A program made the translations under genes and the position numbers. Below the pieces are notes generated by a model that searched no databases, was not told the origin of the DNA, and was given only the letters and a program-made list of their open reading frames with translations. Shown here piece after piece: positions 30,930 through 40,872 of a stretch of DNA of 64,000 bases. The stretch is from Deferrisoma camini S3R1. Its GTDB lineage: Bacteria; Desulfobacterota; Deferrisomatia; Deferrisomatales; Deferrisomataceae. The stretch is from NCBI RefSeq assembly GCF_000526155.1, contig NZ_JAFN01000001.1:1244501-1308500 (forward strand), given 5' to 3'. Every line of letters starts with the position of its first letter. Within the stretch, counting starts at the first letter, position 1.

Positions 30930-32966
30930 CTACGGCGTCTGCCAGGTGATCCGCACATACGCACCCCGCTCCACCTCGGTGGGGATCGTCTGGATCGCCT
31001 TTCCGGGGATGAACTCCAGGTGGGACGGCTCGAGCAGGTTCTGCCCCACCAGGTCCACGCGCCAACCCCGGCCCAGGCGCCGGCCCACCCGGACATCCAG
31101 CTCCGTGTACGCGTCCACGCCGTCCTGCTCCAGACCGCCCACGTAACGGCCCCAGAGGTCCAGCTCCCAGCCGCGCCCCAGATCCATCGAGGAGCGCACC
31201 GACACCCGGTGCCGAGGGCTCCTGCCCTCCTCGTTCTCGGTGAACACGTCCCTGCTCCCGCCCTTCAGCTGGAGGTCCAGCACCATCCAGGTGTACGCCG
31301 CGTAGATGCGCCACCAGTCGGTGGCGAACCAGTCCACCGAGGCCTCGAACCCCACGGAGCGGCCCCGGGCCCGGTTGTCGGTGTTCAGCACCACGGTGCC
31401 GTCGGAGGCGACCCGGGGCTCGAACGTGCGCAGGTCCTCGTAGCGGTGCCAGAACCCGGCCAGGTCCACCGAGAGTCTCCGCCCCCACAGGAACCGGATC
31501 CCCCCCTCGTGGGCCCACAAGACCTCCCGGTCGAAGTCGTCGGTGCCCTCCAACACCATGCGCACCGGGGTCGGGTTCGGTGCCCCCCCGAACCCGGCCG
31601 CCGCGCCTGGCGGCACGAACCCCGACAGGATCCGGCCGTCCGCCTCGGCCCGGCTCGGGGTCCGCACGGCCCGGGACCACGCCGCCCAGACCGCCGCTCC
31701 GGACCCCAGCCGGCCGATGGCCCGGGCGGTGGGCTGGAACTCGAGGCCCGTGTACTCGTTGCGTTCCACCTTCGCCCCCAGCAGGAGCCGGATCCGGTCC
31801 CCGGCCAGGGACAGCTCGTCCTGGGCGAACCCGCTCCACAGCCGGTCGGTCTCCCGGCTGGACCCGAAGGAGATCACGTCCGACTCGTCGATCCGGTCCC
31901 CGGTCCAGCGAAAGCCGACCCCCCACTGGACGTCGTGGAGGTTTCCGAACGAGAACCGGTACTTCAGATCCAGGTCCCAGGTGTCCCGGGTCTCCGTGAG
32001 CTGGGGCTCGACGCGCACGGTACGGTCCAGGTACGTGCGCACCGTCAGCTCCGACAGGCCCGGGGAGACGTGGGTCCAGGTCCCGAGCACCCACCCCCCC
32101 CGGGTCCTCACCCGATCCCGCACCACCGGCAGCCCCAGCACGTCCTCCGCCCCCAGCACCCTCCGGGTGGCGTCGGCATATGCGATCTCGGCGCCACCGC
32201 GGTACACCTCGGTCTGCACCGACCACTTCTGGGCCGTTCCCACCTCGCCGTCGGCCCGGACCCCTCCCCGCAGGCCCTCCCATTCGTCGTCCGCCTCCAC
32301 CCCCAGGGCGTCGCTTCCGCTGTCGCGCGCGGCGTAGCGCACGTATCCGCGGGCCCACGCCGCCGGCCCGATGGGGCCCCCGTACCGTACGAACCCCTGG
32401 CCCCGCTCCTCGGTGCCCCCGAGGCCCTCCACGGTCCACCCCTGGGTCTCGGCGGCCGACTTGGTGATCACGTTGATCACCCCGTTCACCGCGTTGGCCC
32501 CCCACGAGGACGCGCCCGGCCCCCGGATCACCTCGATGCGCTCCACGTTCTGCAGGGGCAGATCCTGGGAGTCCCAGTACACCCCGGAGAACAGGGGCGT
32601 GTACACCGTGCGGCCGTCCACCATCACCAGGAGCTTGTTGCTGAACCGGTCGTTCCCCCCCCGGATCGTGACCGCCCAGGTGCTCGCGTTGATCCGCGCC
32701 ACCTCCACCCCGGGCGCCAGGCGCAGGGCCTCGGCCAGGGTGGTGGCCCCGGAGCGTCGGATCTCGTCGCCGGTGATCACGTACACCGCGGCAGGGGTTT
32801 CCGAGAGCTTCTGGGGTTTTCGGGAGACCGAGGTGACCTCGACCTCGGAGAGGGCCCGAAGGTCCAAGTCCAGCAGGGACCGGTCCCCGGCCGCGGCGGC
32901 CGCGGCCACGCTCAACAGCACGACCCCCACGCCGATCGCCCCCCACCGGACGATGGCAAACCTCAC
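30930..32966 (-). CDS. TonB-dependent outer-membrane receptor
   Basis: 678 residues, GTG start with AAAGGAGG 7 bases upstream. Signal peptide about 1-26; a plug domain (about 50-165) with PAAVYVITGDEIRRSGATT, RGGNDRFSNKLLVMVDGR, VERIEVIRGPGASSWGANAV and NGVINVIT; then a beta-barrel to the C-terminus. Ligand unknown: no siderophore, vitamin or carbohydrate gene accompanies it. The arrangement receptor, YfiR, CHASE kinase suggests the receptor may sense rather than merely import. The last residue is Pro rather than the usual aromatic. Confidence 0.92.
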   Translation of the reverse strand: MRFAIVRWGAIGVGVVLLSVAAAAAAGDRSLLDLDLRALSEVEVTSVSRKPQKLSETPAAVYVITGDEIRRSGATTLAEALRLAPGVEVARINASTWAVTIRGGNDRFSNKLLVMVDGRTVYTPLFSGVYWDSQDLPLQNVERIEVIRGPGASSWGANAVNGVINVITKSAAETQGWTVEGLGGTEERGQGFVRYGGPIGPAAWARGYVRYAARDSGSDALGVEADDEWEGLRGGVRADGEVGTAQKWSVQTEVYRGGAEIAYADATRRVLGAEDVLGLPVVRDRVRTRGGWVLGTWTHVSPGLSELTVRTYLDRTVRVEPQLTETRDTWDLDLKYRFSFGNLHDVQWGVGFRWTGDRIDESDVISFGSSRETDRLWSGFAQDELSLAGDRIRLLLGAKVERNEYTGLEFQPTARAIGRLGSGAAVWAAWSRAVRTPSRAEADGRILSGFVPPGAAAGFGGAPNPTPVRMVLEGTDDFDREVLWAHEGGIRFLWGRRLSVDLAGFWHRYEDLRTFEPRVASDGTVVLNTDNRARGRSVGFEASVDWFATDWWRIYAAYTWMVLDLQLKGGSRDVFTENEEGRSPRHRVSVRSSMDLGRGWELDLWGRYVGGLEQDGVDAYTELDVRVGRRLGRGWRVDLVGQNLLEPSHLEFIPGKAIQTIPTEVERGAYVRITWQTP

Positions 32967-33180
32967 AAGACACCTCCTTTTCCGGGGAGCTCGACAACCG
33001 GCCGTTCCGACTCGTCCCCTTCGTATCGGCAGCCGGCGTCTCGGCCTGAACCCCCGGCCGGGGTTCCCGCGAAGGCCCCCGGCTCAAGGTCCGCGGCCCT
33101 TCGGTCGATCCTAGCCAGTAACGTTCTCCTCGGCGCGCCGGCCCCCTGCCCGGCCCTGACCCCGGATCCCGGAGGGATGC
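32967..33180. other. Divergent control region between TonB receptor and fapA-like gene
   Basis: 214 bases without a gene. The receptor-side leader contains a GAACCCC-GGCCG-GGGGTTC hairpin and further self-complementary segments (GCCG...CGGC). No B12 box or other riboswitch signature was recognised. Confidence 0.4.
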
Positions 33181-35094
33181 GTGACGCTTCGTGTCGAACT
33201 CAGAAAAGGGGGACTGGAGGCGGTTGCCTTTCTGGACGAAGGCCCCTTCGACCTGGAGGCGGCGACCCAGACGGCCCTCGCCCGGTTGCGGGAGCTGGGC
33301 GTCCAGCCCGTGCCGGCGGCGGACCGGGTCCGGATGGCCATGTCCGTGTTCGAAGGGGGCCAGCCGGTGGAGGAAGGCGTGGTGCTGGCCCGGGGCGAGC
33401 CGCCCCAGCCGGGGCTGCCGGCCCAGATCCTGCCGTTCTTCCCGGTCCACGACACCCCCCTCGACGAGGGGGACGACCCGTTCGACCGGTACCCACAGAA
33501 CGTGGTGTACCCCGGAGACCCCCTGCTGCAGAAGACCCCGGCCTCGCCCGGCATCCCCGGCCGCAGCCTGCTGGGAACGCCCATTCCGGCCCAGGACGGC
33601 CGCGACGTGCCGGTGGTGCCGGGCGACGGGGTGTCCGAGGCCGGCAACGACAACACGTTCCACGCCCAAACCTACGGGATCGTGCTGTACGACCGGGGCC
33701 GGCTGTGGGTCGTCCCCGGTCTGCACGTGTCGGACGACCGAATGGAGGCCCGGCTCACGGTGGTCCCCGACCCCAAGGTGGACGAGGAGACCCAGGTCGA
33801 AAAGCTCGTGGAGGCCCTGGCCCAGCTCGGCGTGCGCGCCGGCGTGGACCGGGACGCGCTCGTGCACGCCGTCCGCCAGGCCCGGGGCGCCGGGGCCCCG
33901 GTCCCGGACGTGGTGGTGGCCAGGGGCAAGGAGCCCGTGCACGGGCGGGAGGCGGGGTACCGGCTCCTGTTCGACCCGGAGAAGAAGGTCGGGAAGGTCC
34001 TGGACGGCGGCCGCATCGACTTCCGGGAGGCCGAGGCGGTGCAGAACGTCCGGCACGGCAACCCCCTGGCCGAGGTGGTCCCGGCCGTGGACCCGGTGGA
34101 CGGCTACCGGGTCGACGGCACCCGTCTGCGGGCCCGCCTGGAGCGGTTCCAAGGCCTCCGGCCCGGCGACAACACCGAGCCCGACGAGGCCGGCACCCGC
34201 ATCGTCGCGGCGGCCGACGGGATGATCGTGCTGAAGGGGGGTAAGTTCCACGTGGTGGACGAGTACCTGGTCTCCGACGACGTGGACTACCGCACCGGCA
34301 ACATCCGGGCCTCGGGGGCCGTGCGGATCCGGGGCGGGGTAAAGCCCGGGTTCCAGGTGGAGGCGGGCAAGGACGTGGAGATCCTCGGCGACGTCGAGAC
34401 CGCCACGATCCGGGCCGGCGGCCTCGTGATCATCCGGGGGGGGATCGCCGCCGAGGCCACCGTGGTCGGCCGCAAGGGGGTCCGGGCCAAGTACGTGTTG
34501 AGCTCGCGCATCGAGAGCGACGGGGACGTAGAGGTGGCGAACTCCATCACCAACTCCCACGTGTACACCCGCGGCAGGGTCCGGGCCCTGTCCGGCCAGG
34601 GCGCCCTGTTGGGGGGAGAGATCAACGCCGCCCTGGGCATCGAGGCCCGCACCGTAGGGAGCCGGTCCGCCCAGACCCACGTGGCCGTGGGCGTGGACCT
34701 CAGGATGGCCCGGGAGATGGAGGCCATCGACCGGGAGCTCTCGGGCCTGATGGAACAGATCAAGATCCTCCAGTCCAACCTGGGCCGGGACTTCCTGAAG
34801 GACCCCCGCACCGCCCTGGCCCGCATCCCGCCGGCCCTGCGAAGGGGCAAGATCGACCTGCTCCAGAAGATGCAGACCCTCTACCGGCGCCACAAGGAGC
34901 TCACGGCCCGACGCGACGAGCTCGCCGCCCTGCAGAGGGAGCAGCGGGCCGCCCAGATCTCGGTGGTGGGCGAGATCCACGCAGGCACCCGGGTCACCTG
35001 CGCGGTGGCCTCGGTGGTGCTGACCGAGACCCTGCGGCACGTGGTGCTCTCGTACAATGCCGAGACCAACACGGTGGCCTGGCGCAGGATGTGA
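33181..35094 (+). CDS. FapA/DUF342-family protein
   Basis: 637 residues, GTG start with GGAGG 5 bases upstream. The central part (about 250-500) has the glycine-rich right-handed beta-helix of DUF342/FapA: IVAAADGMIVLKGGKFHV, GNIRASGAVRIRGGVKPGFQVEAGKDVEILGDVE, GGLVIIRGGIA and a run of IESDGDVEVANSI repeats. A coiled-coil segment (about 525-600) and a short C-terminal strand domain follow. Family members are surface-targeting or polymer-like cytoplasmic proteins of poorly known role, common in this kind of organism. It ends at a hairpin terminator facing hyaC. No flagellar gene is nearby. Confidence 0.88.
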   Translation: MTLRVELRKGGLEAVAFLDEGPFDLEAATQTALARLRELGVQPVPAADRVRMAMSVFEGGQPVEEGVVLARGEPPQPGLPAQILPFFPVHDTPLDEGDDPFDRYPQNVVYPGDPLLQKTPASPGIPGRSLLGTPIPAQDGRDVPVVPGDGVSEAGNDNTFHAQTYGIVLYDRGRLWVVPGLHVSDDRMEARLTVVPDPKVDEETQVEKLVEALAQLGVRAGVDRDALVHAVRQARGAGAPVPDVVVARGKEPVHGREAGYRLLFDPEKKVGKVLDGGRIDFREAEAVQNVRHGNPLAEVVPAVDPVDGYRVDGTRLRARLERFQGLRPGDNTEPDEAGTRIVAAADGMIVLKGGKFHVVDEYLVSDDVDYRTGNIRASGAVRIRGGVKPGFQVEAGKDVEILGDVETATIRAGGLVIIRGGIAAEATVVGRKGVRAKYVLSSRIESDGDVEVANSITNSHVYTRGRVRALSGQGALLGGEINAALGIEARTVGSRSAQTHVAVGVDLRMAREMEAIDRELSGLMEQIKILQSNLGRDFLKDPRTALARIPPALRRGKIDLLQKMQTLYRRHKELTARRDELAALQREQRAAQISVVGEIHAGTRVTCAVASVVLTETLRHVVLSYNAETNTVAWRRM

Positions 35095-35116
35095 CGGCCC
35101 CGGCGCGCGCCGCAAC

Positions 35117-35146
35117 ACGGCGGCCCCCATCGGGGGGCCGCCGTTT
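35117..35146. terminator. Terminator-like hairpin between fapA-like gene and hyaC
   Basis: Perfect 12-bp stem ACGGCGGCCCCC with complement, ATCG loop, followed by TT then TCCTCC. The T tract is short, so termination strength is uncertain. It lies between converging genes. Confidence 0.7.
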
Positions 35147-35150
35147 CCTC

Positions 35151-35834
35151 CTACTCCTCCTCCACGTACTTGTACCCGCTGAACACCACCGAGATGTGCC
35201 CCTCGGTCCAGAAGATGTCACGCCAGATCTGCAGGTAGACGTGGATCGCGGCCAGGGCCACGATGGCGAACCCGGCCAGGTGGTGCACCTGCCGCACGGC
35301 CACCAGGCTGCCGAACACCGCTACCGACACCCGCTCCGACAGCCCGAGGATCCACGGCCAGATCGGCACGAGCGAGTTGGCCTGGCTGAAGCTGGGCCGC
35401 ATCAGGGCGAACCCCGTGACCATCTGCACGAACACCAGGAAGTGGATGACCAGGAACCCGTAGGCGTTGAGGGGATCGATTCCCGGCTCCCGAGTGGGGG
35501 GCTTGTTGCGCAGGGTGAAGTAATGGCGGAGCATGGCGCAGGCCTCGCCGAGGCGTTTGCGAAACGGCACCAGGCTGCGCACCAGCGGCTCGTCCAGGGA
35601 GAAGAAGAACAGGTAGCACCAGCTCAGGAACGCCACGTCCACGAGCATGGCGGCCACGAAGTGCACGAACCGCACGTTGCCCATCACCAGCACGTCGGCC
35701 GGCCCGGGCGCGGGCCGGAACCAGAACGGCTTGGCGATGTACAGGCCGGTCACGAAGCACGCGGCCACCGACAGCGCCAGCACCCAGTGCATGATCCGCA
35801 TCATCACGGTCATGCGGCGGACTCTTCGGATCAT
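35151..35834 (-). CDS. hyaC: NiFe hydrogenase b-type cytochrome subunit
   Basis: 227 residues with four membrane helices and histidines in HWVLALSVAACFVTGLYIAKPF, MLVDVAFLSW and VRQVHHLAGFAIVALAAIHVYLQIWRD, the usual haem-ligand positions. It anchors the hydrogenase and passes electrons from hydrogen to the quinone pool. It lies 12 bases after hyaB, closing a small-large-cytochrome operon. Maturation genes are not in the window. Confidence 0.93.
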   Translation of the reverse strand: MIRRVRRMTVMMRIMHWVLALSVAACFVTGLYIAKPFWFRPAPGPADVLVMGNVRFVHFVAAMLVDVAFLSWCYLFFFSLDEPLVRSLVPFRKRLGEACAMLRHYFTLRNKPPTREPGIDPLNAYGFLVIHFLVFVQMVTGFALMRPSFSQANSLVPIWPWILGLSERVSVAVFGSLVAVRQVHHLAGFAIVALAAIHVYLQIWRDIFWTEGHISVVFSGYKYVEEE

Positions 35835-35846
35835 GGCCCACCTCCC

Positions 35847-37523
35847 CTAGAGCACCCGGACCGTTCGGGACGGCCCGTCGTGGCGCAGCAGGTGCACCGC
35901 GCACGCGATGCACGGGTCGAAGGAGTGGATGGTCCGCAGGATCTCCAGGGGCTGGTCCGGGTCGGCCAGCTCGATGCCCACCAGGCTCTGCTCGTACGGC
36001 CCCCGCACCCCCTTGGCGTCCCGGGGCCCGGCGTTCCAGGTGGTGGGCACCACGCACTGGTAGTTGGCGATCCGCCCGCCCCGCACCTCCACCCAGTGGC
36101 CCAGGGCGCCCCGGGGCGCCTCGGTGAGCCCGAACCCCACGGCCTCGTCGGGCAGGGTGTAGGGGGCGAAGGTGCGGCCGTCCACCTTCATGACCCGCAC
36201 CAGCTCCTCCACCCACCCGGGCAGGGCATCGGCCACCCACCGGGTCTCCAGGGCCCGGGCCGCGGTCCGGCCCAGGGTGGAAAACAGCACCGTGGCCGGC
36301 GCGCCCAGGCGTTTGAGGGTGCCGTCCACCAGGGCCCGCACCTCGGGCACACCCCGGGCGTAGGCCACCAGCACCCGGGCCAGGGGGCCCACCTCCATGG
36401 GCCGGCCGTCGTACCGGGGCGCCTTGAGCCACGAGTACTTGCCGTCGGCCCGCACGTGCCCGTCCGGCCCCAGGTCGGTGTAGTTCACCTGGGTGACCCC
36501 CTTGGAGGGGTGGATCCCCTGGGACTCGTCGCCGTAGGTGTACCAGGAGTGGGTCACGTACTCCGAGACCTTGGCCGGGTCGAAGTCGTAGACCCGAGTC
36601 AGGTCCTTGCCCAGGATCACCCCCTGGGGCATGAGCAGCTTCCCCCGGTCCAGGTCGTCGGAGAGGGGGTAGGCGCCGTAGGCCAGGTAGTTGCCGTGGC
36701 CCGCGCCGATGCCCTGGAGCCCCTCCCCGGCGTATACGCTGCCGGCCAGGAGCACGTCGGGGATGTACGCCCGCCGGACGAACTCGCCGAGCTTGCGGAT
36801 CCGAAACAGCACGTCGCCGATCCGCTTGGGGTTCAGCAGGTCCTCCACGCAGGTCACCCCGCCCACCACCAGGGTCTGGGTGTGGGGCTCTTTGCCGCCC
36901 AGGACCGCCAGCACCTGACCGCCCAGACGCTGGACGTCCAGGGCGTCCAGGTAGTGGGACGCGATCAGGAGGTTCGCCTCGGGCGGCAGCTTGTACGAGG
37001 GGTTCCCCCAGTACCCGTTGGCAAAGGGGCCCAGCTGCCCGCTCTTGGCGAACGCGGCCAGCCGGTTCTTCACGGCCTCCAGGTGCTTGGCGTCGGCGTT
37101 CCACGGGTCGTCCGCGAACTGGTGGGCCAGGTCCTGGGCCTTCTTGGGGTCGGCGCCCAGAGCCGAGACGATGTCCACCCAGTCGAGGCCGTGGAGGTGG
37201 TAGAAGTGGATGATGTGGTCCTGGACCAGCTGGGTGCCCAGGATCAGGTTGCGCACGATGCGGGCGGCCGGCGGCGGGGTGATGCCGAACGCGTTCTCCA
37301 CGGCCCAGATCGAGGCGTCGTAGTGCACGTGGGTGCACACCCCGCAGATCCGCTGGGTCATCAACGGGGCGTCGCGGGGATCGCGGTTTCGGAGGATGGT
37401 CTCGATGCCCCGGAACATCATGCCCGAGCTCCAGGCGTCCACCACGCGGTTCCCGTCGAGCTCCACCTCGATACGCAGGTGCCCCTCGATGCGGGTGATC
37501 GGGTCGATGATCTTACGCGCCAT
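35847..37523 (-). CDS. hyaB: NiFe hydrogenase large subunit
   Basis: 558 residues. Nickel-binding Cys60 and Cys63 lie in QRICGVCTH and Cys538 and Cys541 in DPCIACAVH. After His544 a 14-residue tail remains, consistent with the extension removed by a maturation protease. RIEGHLRIEVELDGNRV at the N-terminus is diagnostic. All four ligands are Cys, so this is not a selenocysteine hydrogenase. It overlaps hyaA by 11 bases. With a cytochrome b partner and Tat-exported small subunit it is a membrane-bound, probably uptake (group 1) hydrogenase. Confidence 0.97.
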   Translation of the reverse strand: MARKIIDPITRIEGHLRIEVELDGNRVVDAWSSGMMFRGIETILRNRDPRDAPLMTQRICGVCTHVHYDASIWAVENAFGITPPPAARIVRNLILGTQLVQDHIIHFYHLHGLDWVDIVSALGADPKKAQDLAHQFADDPWNADAKHLEAVKNRLAAFAKSGQLGPFANGYWGNPSYKLPPEANLLIASHYLDALDVQRLGGQVLAVLGGKEPHTQTLVVGGVTCVEDLLNPKRIGDVLFRIRKLGEFVRRAYIPDVLLAGSVYAGEGLQGIGAGHGNYLAYGAYPLSDDLDRGKLLMPQGVILGKDLTRVYDFDPAKVSEYVTHSWYTYGDESQGIHPSKGVTQVNYTDLGPDGHVRADGKYSWLKAPRYDGRPMEVGPLARVLVAYARGVPEVRALVDGTLKRLGAPATVLFSTLGRTAARALETRWVADALPGWVEELVRVMKVDGRTFAPYTLPDEAVGFGLTEAPRGALGHWVEVRGGRIANYQCVVPTTWNAGPRDAKGVRGPYEQSLVGIELADPDQPLEILRTIHSFDPCIACAVHLLRHDGPSRTVRVL

Positions 37524-38709
37524 GGTGCCCCTCCTCTCCGTCGTGGCCGGGCTTGGACTTCTTCTTCGCCGCGCTGTACGCCGCGTGCCCCGCGATGCCC
37601 ACGGCCGTGGCCCCGATCAAGGTCCAGCCCACCGTGTCCACGGAGCCCTCGACCCCCTTGAGGAACGGGATCGCCACCGCGCCGTCGGCCAGGGGTTTCT
37701 CGAGGGGAGCCATGTCGTCCCAGAACGCGTCCTCGCTGCACCCGATGCACCCGTGTCCGGCCCGGATCGGGAAGCTCGCCGCCTGGTTCCACTGCATCTC
37801 GTTGCAATTGTTCCAGGTGTAGGGGCCTTTGCAGCCCACCTTGTACAGGCAGAACCCCTTTCTCGCACCCTCGTCGCCCCACTGCTCCACGAACTCGCCG
37901 GCGTCGAAGTGGGCCCGGCGCGGGCAGGTGTCGTGGATGCGCTTGGAGTAGGCCCAGGCCGGCCGGCCGTCCACCAGGGCCGGCACCTCGCCGGTCAGGA
38001 GCAGGTACAGGATGGTGCCCACCAGGTTCACCGCGTTGTAGGGGCACCCCGGGATCCGGATGGTCTGGATACCCAGGGCCTCGTGCACCGGCTTGGCCCC
38101 GGTGGGGTTGGGCGCAGCGGCCTGGGGCCCGCCGTAGGACGCGCAGTGGCCGATGGCGATCACGGCCTTGGCCCCGGCCGCCACCCGGCGGGCCAGGTCG
38201 AGCCCGGTCTCGCCCTTGGGGCCCAGCCGGAGGAACTTCCCGTCCATGGCCGTGGGGATCGACCCCTCCATCACGCACAGGTACGCACCCCTGTGGCTCT
38301 CGAGGGTGTCCTCCAGGCTCTTCTCGGCCGCCTCACCGGCCGGGGCCATGATCGTCTCGTGGTAGTCGAACGAGAGGTACTCGAGGATCAGCTCGGAGAT
38401 GCCGGGGTAGGCCGTGCGCAGCGCGCTCTCGGTGCACCCCGTGCACTCCTGCAGGTGCAGCCACACCACCGGCACCCGGGTGGCCACGGCCGCCGCCCGG
38501 GCCACCGAGCGTTCAAACGCCGGCGGAAGCCACAGGGCGGCCGTCATCATGGAGGTCCACTTCAGGAAGCTGCGCCGGGAGATGCCCCGGGAGGCGAGCA
38601 GGTCCTCCAGGGCCCGACCCCGACCCTGGAAGCGGCTCTCCAAGGCGTCGAGGCGTCGCTCCGCCTCGCGTTGGGAGGGCAGACGGCGGGGATGGGGACA
38701 CTTCGGCAT
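37513..38709 (-). CDS. hyaA: NiFe hydrogenase small subunit, Tat-exported
   Basis: 398 residues from MPKCPHPRRL with AGGAGG 8 bases upstream. A Tat signal has its S-R-R-S-F-L-K motif near residue 44 after an unusually long charged n-region. The mature part begins VPVVWLHLQECTGCTESALR (proximal cluster), with GHCASYGGP, IPGCPYNAVN, DTCPRRAHFD and GCKGPYTWNNC for the other clusters. A C-terminal membrane helix (VDTVGWTLIGATAVGIAGHAAY) precedes a Lys/His-rich tail. First gene of hyaABC. Confidence 0.96.
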   Translation of the reverse strand: MPKCPHPRRLPSQREAERRLDALESRFQGRGRALEDLLASRGISRRSFLKWTSMMTAALWLPPAFERSVARAAAVATRVPVVWLHLQECTGCTESALRTAYPGISELILEYLSFDYHETIMAPAGEAAEKSLEDTLESHRGAYLCVMEGSIPTAMDGKFLRLGPKGETGLDLARRVAAGAKAVIAIGHCASYGGPQAAAPNPTGAKPVHEALGIQTIRIPGCPYNAVNLVGTILYLLLTGEVPALVDGRPAWAYSKRIHDTCPRRAHFDAGEFVEQWGDEGARKGFCLYKVGCKGPYTWNNCNEMQWNQAASFPIRAGHGCIGCSEDAFWDDMAPLEKPLADGAVAIPFLKGVEGSVDTVGWTLIGATAVGIAGHAAYSAAKKKSKPGHDGEEGHHGA

Positions 38710-38796
38710 GAGAGAACCTCCTTTCCGGACCAAGGGTCCAAGGGAAACGGAACTCCTCCCGATGCCGAACCGCAACGGAGAACGAAAGCGGGTGAG

Positions 38797-38825
38797 GTAT
38801 TAGCGGACGAATGGGCTCCCGTCAA
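38797..38825 (-). promoter_or_regulatory. hyaA: Sigma-70-like promoter for hyaABC
   Basis: On the minus strand TTGACG (38820-38825), exactly 17 bases, TAATAC (38797-38802), 88 bases before hyaA. No sigma-54 (GG-N10-GC) site was spotted in this gap even though an NtrC-type regulator is encoded just upstream. Confidence 0.7.
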
Positions 38826-38874
38826 GGGTGGCGGACACGGTTTTCCCACGATCTTTCCGCAGGCGCGCCCCTCT

Positions 38875-40293
<1,419 letters not shown>

Positions 40294-40331
40294 GGCTCGT
40301 GTTCCGTTTCGCAAAAGCATATGCGGATTGC

Positions 40332-40495
40332 GGCGGTGGGGCTGGGGGCTCCGACGAAGCGCGACGGCCGAGCAGCCCGGGCCGCCCGGCGCCAGGGGAG
40401 CGGCCGCGGCGCGTGCCCTCACGCGCCGTAGCGGACCGCGCCGAGGCGGCCCCTGCGAGGCCGTTCAGCGAAGGAAAGCCCCCAGCCCCACCGCC
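40332..40495 (+). repeat. 165-bp structured intergenic element, copy 1
   Basis: Perfect 19-bp terminal complement, GGCGGTGGGGCTGGGGGCT with its reverse complement, and a central hairpin CGGCGCGTG-CCCT-CACGCGCCG at 40407-40428. The interior is about 90% identical to copy 2 (55307-55469) and clearly related to copy 3 (57908-58072, opposite strand). Confidence 0.88.
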
Positions 40496-40534
40496 TTGGA
40501 TGCCACGAAATTTCGGAAACGCTCCATTCGTTTC

Positions 40535-40566
40535 GGCTGGAAGGCTGGAAAGCTGGGAGGCTGGGG
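40535..40566 (+). repeat. Octamer array, GGCTGGAA type (4 units)
   Basis: GGCTGGAA GGCTGGAA AGCTGGGA GGCTGGGG in 8-nt register, 40 bases after element copy 1. Confidence 0.8.
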
Positions 40567-40763
40567 AACTCCAGCCCTTCGGAAGCGATACGATAGCAGA
40601 AAAGTGGCCGAGCCGCCCCCTCAGGCCAAGTTTCCGTCAGATTGATACCGAGTTGCGTTCAAACCGAGAGTTCTCGTGGGGCGGGGCAAGGGACCTGCGC
40701 TTCAGGAACCAGGGATCAGCGCACAGAAGCCAGGGTCAAACCGCACACCCGGGCTTCCTGTCG

Positions 40764-40791
40764 GCTGAATTCTGAACTCTGAACTCTGTCC
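40764..40791 (+). repeat. Heptamer array, TCTGAAC type (4 units)
   Basis: GCTGAAT TCTGAAC TCTGAAC TCTGTCC in 7-nt register; the reverse complement matches the array at 55200. Confidence 0.8.
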
Positions 40792-40872
40792 ACCGAGACG
40801 GCCGCGCACGGCCAGAACCAGGCCCCTTGGCCCGCCGGTTCGAGGGTCGGTAGCTTTGAACGCAAGTTGGAA

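Larger units (their letters stand above)
40294..40872. other. Long gene-free intergenic region rich in repeats
   Basis: 579 bases between the NtrC-type regulator and livF. It holds the 165-bp element (40332-40495), an octamer array (40535-40566), a heptamer array (40764-40791) and an 11-base inverted repeat (TTGCGTTCAAA at about 40649, complement at 40856). A reading frame crosses the element, but its homologue at 55.3 kb exists only because the DNA is repeated, so I do not call a gene. Confidence 0.8.

Noticed and set aside
32967-33180. Cobalamin or other riboswitch before the TonB receptor
   Set aside because: Hairpins exist but no B12 box or other conserved aptamer core was recognised.
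30886-35130. A very long minus-strand open frame of over 1400 codons
   Set aside because: It covers the TonB receptor out of frame and the antisense of the fapA-like gene; stop codons are rare in shifted frames of GC-rich DNA, and the product is repetitive Gly/Arg/Pro without domains.
35847-37523. Selenocysteine NiFe hydrogenase
   Set aside because: All four nickel ligands are encoded as cysteine.
38710-38874. Sigma-54 promoter in front of hyaA
   Set aside because: No GG-N10-GC pair of the right form was found in the gap, whereas a well-spaced TTGACG/TAATAC is present.
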